Assembly (NCBI RefSeq): GCF_003668875.1
Contig: NZ_RAWM01000083.1
Coordinates: 1-39,190 of the forward strand
Source of the DNA: Corallococcus interemptor
GTDB lineage: Bacteria; Myxococcota; Myxococcia; Myxococcales; Myxococcaceae
Direction: 5' to 3'
Length of the DNA stretch: 39,190 bases
The first letter of the stretch is position 1; every line of letters begins with the position of its first letter. The notes under the pieces are model-generated. The model was not told where the DNA came from, ran no database searches, and saw nothing but the letters and a program-made list of their open reading frames with translations. This document shows positions 26,681 through 33,483 of this stretch, piece by piece. Position numbers and translations under genes: made by a program.

Positions 26681-27466
26681 ATGTCTCACCGCATGACGAC
26701 ACTCCGTTTCGCATCCGCGTTGGTGTCCCTGGGAGTCATCGCCTGTGGTGGGGCGCCGGACGAGGCGGACAGTCTGGGCGTCCAGACCCAGGAGATCATC
26801 GGCGGGGGCCTCGCGGCCCGGTACGAACTGCCCCACCAGGTGCGCCTCCACGTGTCGGGTGCGTTCACCTGCGGCGGCACACTCATCCGGGCCGGCTGGG
26901 TGGTGACGGCCGCCCACTGCGTCCAGGGCGTCACGCCCGCGTCCATGCGCGTCTACGCGGGAGACCTGCGGCTGGGCACGGTGGAGGTGGACGAGCAGTA
27001 CCGCGCGGTGTCGCGCAAGGTGCTGCACCCGTCCTACGACGGGTCGGCCCACGACGTCGCGCTCCTCCAGCTCGCGCAGCCCTTCAACCTGTCCCAGGCC
27101 ATACAGCCGCTGACGCTGCCGGACGCGCCCGCGCCCCTGGGCGCGCCATACGTCGCGAGCGGCTGGGGCCGCACGCCCACGGCGCCCACCTCCGAAGCGC
27201 TCAAGCGCGTGAGCTTGAGCATCACCTCCACGGCCACCTGCCGCGACCTGGTGGGAAGCACCTTCGTCAGCGGTGCGATGCTGTGCACGGCGCCAAGCAC
27301 CACCGCGAACGTCTGCACGAGGGATGACGGAGGCCCGCTGGCCTACAACGGCAAGCTGTATGGGATTACGAGCGACTTCGGCTCCAGCCAGTGCAACACG
27401 TTCTCCGTGTTCACCAACGTGGCCACGTACACGCCGTGGCTCCGTTCCGTCATCAACGGGACGTGA
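26681..27466 (+). CDS. Trypsin-fold lipoprotein with the catalytic Ser replaced (pseudoprotease)
   Basis: A 261-residue S1-family protein. The signal ends in a lipobox (LGVIAC, Cys22), then EIIGGGLA marks the usual activation site. His79 (TAAHC) and Asp125 (HDVALL) of the triad are present, as are the cysteines of three trypsin disulfides (64/80, 187/202, 212/238). Where chymotrypsin has CMGDSGGPL this reads CTRDDGGPL: the nucleophile position is Asp216 (GAC at 27326-27328), and the oxyanion-hole Gly is Arg. Two base changes are needed to return to Ser, and everything else is intact, so this looks like a stably inactive binding protein rather than a decaying gene. It lies 44 bases after upp but is unrelated in function. 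ATG 26693 is an alternative start. Confidence 0.88.
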   Translation: MSHRMTTLRFASALVSLGVIACGGAPDEADSLGVQTQEIIGGGLAARYELPHQVRLHVSGAFTCGGTLIRAGWVVTAAHCVQGVTPASMRVYAGDLRLGTVEVDEQYRAVSRKVLHPSYDGSAHDVALLQLAQPFNLSQAIQPLTLPDAPAPLGAPYVASGWGRTPTAPTSEALKRVSLSITSTATCRDLVGSTFVSGAMLCTAPSTTANVCTRDDGGPLAYNGKLYGITSDFGSSQCNTFSVFTNVATYTPWLRSVINGT

Positions 27467-27523
27467 TGCACTGAGCCAACGCTGTTTCACGCCTTGGCTC
27501 TTGAGAACCGGGAAAGACGGATT

Positions 27524-27547
27524 TAAACGTTGAGCGGTCTAAACGTT
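27524..27547. repeat. Direct repeat TAAACGTT x2 before a secreted-protein gene
   Basis: TAAACGTT occurs at 27524-27531 and 27540-27547, 16 bases apart, in an AT-rich patch about 30 bases before ATG 27574. The spacing (one and a half helical turns) and position suit an activator or repressor site; the core AACGTT is itself palindromic. Confidence 0.4.
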
Positions 27548-27573
27548 TTTATCCATTTCCCGGGAGTCCAGGC

Positions 27574-28977
27574 ATGCGCGCGTCGTGGCGGTCCACCCTG
27601 ATGGCGGTGATGTTGGGCGCGGTCTTCGCGGAGGGAGTCGCGGAAGCGGAGCCCGGTTCGCAGCGCTGGACGGAGAACCTCTCCGCCGGAACGGGCACGT
27701 CGGAGCTCGTGGGCACGCGGGACGGGCTGCTCTACGAACCCAACGCCGTGATGCGCCGCCCCGAAGGCCTGAGCCGGCTCACCGGCCTCTTCGAGTTCCC
27801 GGCCCGCAAGCTCGACCAGCCCGTGGACACCTTCCGCCCCCGGGTCCAGGCGACCGTGGGCATGGGGCAGTCCGTCGAAGTGGACGTGCGAGTGCGGATG
27901 CCCGGAGGCGCCTGGAGTGAATGGCGCACCGCCACCGGAGACGAAGCCGTGCACCTGCCCCGAGCGGGCACGGAGGTGCAGGTGCGCCTGGCGGTCGTCG
28001 CGGACGAGCGAGGCCGCGGCCCGGTGGTCCAGGAGGTCGCGCTGGAGGGCTGGAGCGAAGGCACGTCCGAGGAATCCCTCCAGACGCTCGCGCCGCTGAC
28101 CTACCGCGTGTACGCCACCCGTGAAGGCCTGGTGGGCGGCACCACGGCGAACGGCCACGTCATCAAGAGCAACGACCGCTTCGTGGCGCTCCCGTCGCGG
28201 CGAGGCCTCGCGTCGAACGGAGGCTCCGAGTACCAGGTGCGCGTCTGCTATTCGAAGACAGCGAAGTGCACGACGGCGTCCGTCTGGGACGTGGGCCCCT
28301 GGAACACGAAGGACGACTACTGGAACCCGTCCAGCGTGCGCGAGATGTGGAAGACGCTGCCCCAGGGCAAGCCGGAGGCGCAGGCGGCCTACCAGGACAA
28401 CTTCAACGGCGGCTTGGACCAGTTCGGCCGCCGGCCGGCGAACCCCGCGGGCATCGACCTCGCGGACGGGACGTTCTGGACGGACCTGGGCATGTCGAAC
28501 AACGACTGGGTGGACGTGACGTACCTGTGGACGTCCGGCGGCGGTTCATCGACGGGGCTGGTCATCGACAGCAACAACGCGAACAACGACCAGACGAAGG
28601 GCTACATCCAGCTCACGGGCACCAGCTGGGCGTCCTCCACGAACGTGGCGGGCTACTACGGCACCAGCTACCTGGTGTCCCCGGGAGCGGCGGTGTCGGA
28701 GCCCGCGACGTTCTGGTTCTACCTGTCCGCGGCGGGAACCAAGACGGTGGACGCCTGGTGGACGGCGGCGACGGACCGCTCCACGGCGGCGCCCTTCATC
28801 GTCACGAACGCCTCCGGCACGCAGCTGGCGAACGTGAAGGTGAACCAGACCATCAACGGCGCGCGGTGGAACACGCTGGGCACGTGGAGCTTCCCGGCGG
28901 GGTGGAACAAGGTCCAGCTGAGCCGCTGGGTGACGGCGGGGACCTACGTGGTCGCGGACGCCATCCAGGTCCGCTAG
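27574..28977 (+). CDS. Secreted protein with barrel-like domain and golvesin-type C-terminal domain
   Basis: A 467-residue exported protein. GGGAG lies 7 bases before ATG, and the signal peptide ends near AEGVAEA. Residues 30-165 are a beta-rich region ([19 protein letters not shown] ... [18 protein letters not shown]). Residues 175-320 match a double-psi-barrel-type module seen in actinobacterial wall-associated proteins: [52 protein letters not shown] and [13 protein letters not shown]. Residues 330-467 resemble the golvesin C-terminal domain ([16 protein letters not shown] ... [15 protein letters not shown] ... [10 protein letters not shown]), usually a carbohydrate- or surface-binding beta-sandwich. 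The likely role is extracellular binding or cleavage of polysaccharide or peptidoglycan, but no catalytic residues can be assigned. Confidence 0.78.
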   Translation: MRASWRSTLMAVMLGAVFAEGVAEAEPGSQRWTENLSAGTGTSELVGTRDGLLYEPNAVMRRPEGLSRLTGLFEFPARKLDQPVDTFRPRVQATVGMGQSVEVDVRVRMPGGAWSEWRTATGDEAVHLPRAGTEVQVRLAVVADERGRGPVVQEVALEGWSEGTSEESLQTLAPLTYRVYATREGLVGGTTANGHVIKSNDRFVALPSRRGLASNGGSEYQVRVCYSKTAKCTTASVWDVGPWNTKDDYWNPSSVREMWKTLPQGKPEAQAAYQDNFNGGLDQFGRRPANPAGIDLADGTFWTDLGMSNNDWVDVTYLWTSGGGSSTGLVIDSNNANNDQTKGYIQLTGTSWASSTNVAGYYGTSYLVSPGAAVSEPATFWFYLSAAGTKTVDAWWTAATDRSTAAPFIVTNASGTQLANVKVNQTINGARWNTLGTWSFPAGWNKVQLSRWVTAGTYVVADAIQVR

Positions 28978-29040
28978 GCCTCATGGACGCACGGGTTGTC
29001 CGGGCGGTAGAACGGTGACCCGTCTCCGAGGAAGCCATCC

Positions 29041-29799
29041 ATGGCGTTGTTGCGCACCGTGATTCCGCCTCCCGTGGAGGAGCCGCACCTCTACACCGAC
29101 CTCGCCTCCTGGTGGCCGCTGTTCTCGCCACCGGAGGAGTACGGCGAGGAGGCGGAGGACCTGCTCCCCATGCTGCACCCGGAGGACGGCCCGGCGCGCA
29201 CGATGCTGGAGCTGGGGTCGGGCGGAGGGAGCCTGGCCTTCCACCTGAAGAAGCACTTCACGCTGACGCTGACGGACCGCTCGGCGGAGATGGTGGCGGT
29301 GAGCCGCAAGGTGAACCCGGAGTGCGAACACCGGGTCGGCGACATGCGCTCGTTGCGGCTGGGGCGCACGTTCGACCGGGTGATGGTGCACGACGCCATC
29401 ATGTACGCGGTGGAGCGCGAGGACGCGCGAGCCACGGTCCACACGGCGGCGGCGCACTGCCGTCCGGGAGGCCGGGTGGTGCTGCTGCCGGACTGCGTGC
29501 GGGAGACCTTCGAGCCCCTCACCGAGTCCGGAGGCCACGACTCTCCGGACGGCCGGGGCATGCGTTATCTCATGTGGACCTGGGATCCGGATCCGGACGA
29601 CGAGACGTTCGAGACCGCGTTCGCCTATCTGCTGCGCGAAGCGGACGGAACGGTGAGCATGTCGCAGGAGCGCCACCGCTTCGGCCTCTTCCGGCGTGAC
29701 GACTGGCTGGAGTGGATGCGCGAGGCCGGCTGTCCCGCGACGACGCGCAGGGACCCCTGGAACCGGGAAGTCTTCATCGGAGTGCGGGAGCAGGACTGA
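29041..29799 (+). CDS. Class I SAM-dependent methyltransferase
   Basis: A 252-residue cytoplasmic methyltransferase. Motif I is MLELGSGGGSLAFHL, the acidic residue after strand 2 is in TLTDRSAEMVAVSR, and motif IV is FDRVMVHDAIMYAV. AGGAAG lies 7 bases before ATG 29041. The C-terminal half (MRYLMWTWDPDPDDETFETAFAYLLREADG, WLEWMREAGC) resembles small-molecule methyltransferases. The stop codon overlaps the ATG of the CapA-like gene (TGATG), so both are translated together and may act on the same envelope product. Confidence 0.87.
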   Translation: MALLRTVIPPPVEEPHLYTDLASWWPLFSPPEEYGEEAEDLLPMLHPEDGPARTMLELGSGGGSLAFHLKKHFTLTLTDRSAEMVAVSRKVNPECEHRVGDMRSLRLGRTFDRVMVHDAIMYAVEREDARATVHTAAAHCRPGGRVVLLPDCVRETFEPLTESGGHDSPDGRGMRYLMWTWDPDPDDETFETAFAYLLREADGTVSMSQERHRFGLFRRDDWLEWMREAGCPATTRRDPWNREVFIGVREQD

Positions 29800-31073
29800 T
29801 GCGAGGGTGGGGGGCCTTGCTGTTGTTCATCCCGGTGTGGGGGATGGCCGCGCCCGCGCGAGTGGAGCTCGTCTTCGGCGGAGACGTGATTCCGCACGGC
29901 GAGGTGAAGTCGGCGGCGAAGGCCCACGCGCGCACGGGCAACCACGAAGGCTGGGACCACGTCTTCGGGCCATTGTCGGACGTGCTGCGCACGGCGGACG
30001 TGGGCGTGGTGAACCTGGAGACGCCCGTGACGGCCAACACCCAGGCCTTCACGAAGGAGCTGGTCTTCAACGCGCCCCCCGCGATGGCGCAGGCCCTGGT
30101 GAACGCCGGAGTGAAGGTGGTCTCCACGGGCAACAACCACGCAAGAGACCAACACGTGGAAGGCCTGGTGGAGACGCTGAAACACCTGGACGCGGCGGGG
30201 CTGCACCACACGGGAACAGGAGCCACGAAGGACGCCGCCTGGGAGCCCGTGTTCCTGGAGGTGCGAGGCCTCAAGCTGGGCTTCCTCTCCTTCAGCAGGA
30301 GCCTGAACGGCTTCAGCAACCCGAAGGAAGCGGACGCGCCGCACGTGGCGCTGGTGCCCTATCCGGAGCACGCCTCGAGAAGGGGATTGAAGCCGGAGGA
30401 GGCCCTGGAGCGCGTGCGGTCCGCGGCGGCGAAGTGTGACGCGCTCTTCGTGCTGGGCCACTGGGGGCGCGAGTACACGGACACGCCGCATCCCCTGGAC
30501 CGGGCCTTGGGGCAGTCCATCCTGGAAGCAGGAGCCTTCGCGGTCATCGGCCACCATCCGCACGTGCTGCAGCCCCTGGAGGCCTACACGACGAAGTCCG
30601 GGCGCCGGGGTTTCATCGCGTACTCCCTGGGCAACCTGGTGGCGAACCAGGCCCGCTTCTACCGGCACGTGAAGGGGCAACTGGGGAAGGACGGAGACAA
30701 AAGAGACAGCCTGCTCCTGAGAGTCGGACTGACCCGGGCGGAGCCCGGAGTCCCGGTGTCGCTGGGGGACGTTTCAATCCTGCCGGTCTGGATTGAGAAC
30801 AACGCCCAGGGGCGCAAGGCGAAGGCGAAGCGAAACATCCAACCCGTGCTCATCGACCGTGAAATCGAAGAGGTCTCGCGAAGGTTGGCCGCGCTGACCC
30901 AGCGAACCGCGACGCCCGACAAGGCGACCCGAGCCGAGAAGGCCGCCCTGGAGCAGCGTCTGACCAATGCCCGTTACCGCCGCGAACGCATCCTGAGGAT
31001 GCTGCCCACGGAGTTCCAGGTGGCCACCCCGGAGCTGAGGCGAAGAGAGCTGACGGCTCAGACCGTGCCCTGA
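29799..31073 (+). CDS. CapA-family (PgsA-like) exported metallophosphoesterase-fold protein
   Basis: A 424-residue exported protein. It starts within the stop of the methyltransferase gene, which fixes ATG 29799. A short signal peptide (MRGWGALLLFIPVWGMAA) precedes the CapA domain: FGGDVIPHG, VVNLETPVT, VVSTGNNHARDQ, LGFLSFSRS, LFVLGHWGREYTDTPHPLDRALGQSIL, VIGHHPHVLQPLEAY and IAYSLGNLVANQ. These carry the metal-ligand pattern of the calcineurin-like fold. Known relatives take part in poly-gamma-glutamate capsule synthesis, but other CapA proteins have different or unknown roles, and no capB/capC is present. The last 90 residues are an extra basic, helical tail. Its end overlaps the convergent kinase gene by 16 bases. 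Confidence 0.85.
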   Translation: MRGWGALLLFIPVWGMAAPARVELVFGGDVIPHGEVKSAAKAHARTGNHEGWDHVFGPLSDVLRTADVGVVNLETPVTANTQAFTKELVFNAPPAMAQALVNAGVKVVSTGNNHARDQHVEGLVETLKHLDAAGLHHTGTGATKDAAWEPVFLEVRGLKLGFLSFSRSLNGFSNPKEADAPHVALVPYPEHASRRGLKPEEALERVRSAAAKCDALFVLGHWGREYTDTPHPLDRALGQSILEAGAFAVIGHHPHVLQPLEAYTTKSGRRGFIAYSLGNLVANQARFYRHVKGQLGKDGDKRDSLLLRVGLTRAEPGVPVSLGDVSILPVWIENNAQGRKAKAKRNIQPVLIDREIEEVSRRLAALTQRTATPDKATRAEKAALEQRLTNARYRRERILRMLPTEFQVATPELRRRELTAQTVP

Positions 31074-32383
31074 ACCGGCACTCGGGCGATGAGTTCCTCG
31101 AGTTGTGCCCGGCAGGTCACGCAGCGCTGACGGAACTCCTCGCTGAGGTCCTGGGAGGCAATGAGCGTGTCCCAGTACGCCAGCGCATGGCGGGAGGCAT
31201 CGGCCCAGACATCCACGGTGTGAGACGTCGGAGGCGCGGGCTCGAATGGTCGAGGGACAAGGTGCGTCCCACCCGCGGGGGCAAACACCATGGGCAGCAT
31301 GTCGTAGATGGGAGCCAGTCTGAAACGCTTCGGGGCGTCCATGAAAAAGGAGATGTTTCCGTTGTGCCGGTCAGTGTTTCCGATGAGCTGACCGAAAGTA
31401 TCCAGCCATCGGATCCTTCGATCATCCTCTTGTGTGATGAGCCCCTCGGCGAGAAGCCGTTGGGACACCGGGATCCATTTTCCGCCATCGCCGATGTGCT
31501 CATGGTCGATGGCGCCAAGCGATAGCAGGGGACGTCGGCCACGAGGGCCGACCCGGTCGAAGCGGTTGACCTCCAGAAAACGCTGGGCTCCCAGGGTGAA
31601 CCATTCAGCTTCGGCGGCATCAAGACCGGCAGCGCGAACCGCTTCCAATGCGAGGTACTCGCATACCAACAGGTCACACCAGCGTTGGCCGGCGGTGCCA
31701 CTGCTCGCATCCGCGAACTTCACGAGAACGTGCCGGCCCTGCGAGTAGCCGGCGAACTTTGGCTGCTCGCCTCCTGCCGACGAACCCGCACCTGCTGCGA
31801 GTTGATCAACTGCTCGCTGGGGATAGTCATCCCGGTTGATTGGTTGGGGAACGGAGTTGAGGAAGCGGTTCAGTGACTCTTCGCCAAGGATGAGGTTCCC
31901 CGTACAGTCATCACCACGCGCGCAGACCGCGAGGAAGACCTGATCGTCGGTCCATAGCTCGGGGCGGGAAGGAAGTGCCAGGTCCTGATGCCGCTGGAGG
32001 AACCCCTTACCCATGTAGCCCTGGGGTCTCATCTCCTCCGCGAAATGGGGGCGGCCCTCGAAATGCTGACCGGGGCCCATTCGGCGCTCCAACCATGCTC
32101 CCTGAGGCGATAGGAAGTGAAGGGTCCCTTCTGGATGCCAGTTGCCTGCTTCGTCGACTCGGTGAACGGGGACTTGGCTGCCCAGCGATGGGATGACTCG
32201 GGTCCGGTGGTACTTCGCTCCCCGGGTTCGCCCCATCCGGCAGACGTCGGCTCCCAGCGCCTTGAGCCAGCGAGACATGGTTTGCTGGGAAACCTTGAAA
32301 TGCTCCTTTAGCGCCTCCGCCGAAACGGGCTGAATCCGCCGGATGACCTCAAGGAGCTGTGCAGAATCAGGGGCAGGGGCCAT
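31058..32383 (-). CDS. YjjJ/HipA-type Ser/Thr kinase with fused N-terminal helix-turn-helix
   Basis: A 441-residue single-protein relative of HipA. Residues 1-60 form a winged-helix/HTH (VSAEALKEHFKVSQQTMSRWLKAL). The kinase follows with SSAGGEQPKF (201-210, the ATP loop), the lysine strand VLVKF (219-223), the catalytic segment GNTDRHNGNISF (Asp338, Asn343) and the metal Asp361 in IYDMLP, all intact. E. coli YjjJ has the same length and layout and is reported as a HipA-like toxin. The fused HTH would take the place of HipB as self-repressor, and no separate antitoxin gene is present. Repeats of TATCTACTCA touch the start codon, which supports autoregulation. The gene borders a less GC-rich stretch and a decayed gene, hinting at acquisition. 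Confidence 0.82.
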   Translation of the reverse strand: MAPAPDSAQLLEVIRRIQPVSAEALKEHFKVSQQTMSRWLKALGADVCRMGRTRGAKYHRTRVIPSLGSQVPVHRVDEAGNWHPEGTLHFLSPQGAWLERRMGPGQHFEGRPHFAEEMRPQGYMGKGFLQRHQDLALPSRPELWTDDQVFLAVCARGDDCTGNLILGEESLNRFLNSVPQPINRDDYPQRAVDQLAAGAGSSAGGEQPKFAGYSQGRHVLVKFADASSGTAGQRWCDLLVCEYLALEAVRAAGLDAAEAEWFTLGAQRFLEVNRFDRVGPRGRRPLLSLGAIDHEHIGDGGKWIPVSQRLLAEGLITQEDDRRIRWLDTFGQLIGNTDRHNGNISFFMDAPKRFRLAPIYDMLPMVFAPAGGTHLVPRPFEPAPPTSHTVDVWADASRHALAYWDTLIASQDLSEEFRQRCVTCRAQLEELIARVPVQGTV

Positions 32384-32482
32384 GAGTAGATACGTGAGTA
32401 GATAACCAGGGGTGCCCCGGGCTTCAACCTATTGATCTAACAGCTAAGGAGCCAGGGTAGACCCTCTTCAAGTGAGTAGATA
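32383..32482. repeat. Three TGAGTAGATA repeats at the kinase start, probable operator
   Basis: TGAGTAGATA occurs at 32383-32392, 32395-32404 and 32473-32482. Read on the minus strand, the coding strand of the kinase gene, they are TATCTACTCA; the first touches the ATG, the second has a 12-base period, and the third lies further upstream. The product of that gene carries an HTH, so these are good candidates for its own binding sites. Confidence 0.5.
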
Positions 32483-32595
32483 TCGCTCGGAGTTGTCCCC
32501 CTGGTCCTTCGGGTGCCTCTACCGTCTAAACCCCGGTCCTTCCCTGGCTCGTAGGTGGGGCAGCTCTATGGGTGGTCCCAAGGTACGAGGGAGGC

Positions 32596-32645
32596 GTTTA
32601 CCGCACGGTAAACAAGCCTGTTCTCGCCATCTTGCCACTTGGCAA
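32596..32645. promoter_or_regulatory. Two perfect palindromes, 34 bp centre to centre
   Basis: GTTTACCG-CA-CGGTAAAC (32596-32613) and TTGCCA-CT-TGGCAA (32632-32645) stand close together in the less GC-rich gap 32384-32837. They could be operators or recombination sites. No coding sequence, tRNA or transposase remnant is visible in this gap. Confidence 0.4.
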
Positions 32646-32837
32646 ATCAGCGCCAGTACGCCGGGAAAGGAGCGACCAAGCAGGCAGCCGATGGCAGCTG
32701 TGGGCGGGTCCTTAGCAACTCATATTCGATTTACGACTTTACCTGGAAGGTGTGAGTTTATTGCCGGAGCTTGTTGCCCCGGAGGGGCACCCGGGCCCAC
32801 GTCTCGCGGCGTACACCCCACCCCAGGTCGGCCCCGC

Positions 32838-33405
32838 ATGACTCCTCTTCTTCGCACCGCTGCGGCAGTCGCACTGCTGGGCATCACCATGCCCGCGCTC
32901 GCCGGGGACCCGCATCCGTCCCACCCCGCCGTGAAGCCCCGAAGCGCCGCCGGTCACCCTCCACCGGCTGGAGCAGGGCAACCTACGCTTCACCAAGTGC
33001 GTGGCGCGCCACCCCGCGCAGACCATCGCTGTGCGCAGCGCACTCGCCAACGAGCAGCACCCGCACGCCATCGTCGTCACCTGCGGCGATTCGCGAGTGC
33101 CCCCAGAACTCGTCTTCGACCAGGGCCTCGGCGAGCTCTTCCTCGTGCGCGAGGCAGGCAACGAGCTGGAGCCCTCGTCATCGCCAGCATATCGAGTCCT
33201 GCGTCGCCAACCTGGGTGTGCGACTCATCGTCATCATGGGCCACGAGTCCTGCGGCGCCGTGAATGCGGGCCTCACCATCCCGGACGGCCAGAGCACCGG
33301 CTCGCCCAACCTCGACGCGCTCGTCTCCGCAATCTCTTGCTGGACACCGGGCACGTGGAGTTCTGGCCCAAGGAGGGGCTCGTCCCCACCGCGACCGTGC
33401 CCTGA
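32838..33405 (+). pseudogene. Decayed periplasmic beta-carbonic anhydrase
   Basis: Fragments of one gene lie in different frames. ATG 32838 gives a signal peptide (MTPLLRTAAAVALLGITMPALA). Near 32950 the frame changes to VTLHRLEQGNLRFTKCVARHPAQTIAV, continuing to the zinc motif CGDSRV and VFDQGLGELFLVREAGN. Near 33190 two extra bases in AGCATATCGAG shift it again to IESCVANLGVRLIVIMGHESCGAV, which carries the second zinc motif HESC, up to SPNLDALVSAIS. A further shift leads to LLLDTGHVEFWPKEGLV, the usual C-terminus, and a stop at 33405. About 70-90 residues between VSAI and LLDTG are missing. With three shifts and a deletion the gene cannot make an active enzyme, although both zinc motifs survive in DNA, so decay seems recent. 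Confidence 0.8.
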
Positions 33406-33483
33406 ACACACTCTGGGACACCGCGTCTTGCACGCGGTGTCCGGGCTGAAGCATGTGAACGCTCCCCTCATCCTGGAGCGTTC

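Noticed and set aside
32384-32837. A mobile element or tRNA attachment site
   Set aside because: The gap is less GC-rich and has palindromes, but no transposase or integrase remnant, no flanking target repeats and no tRNA fold were found.
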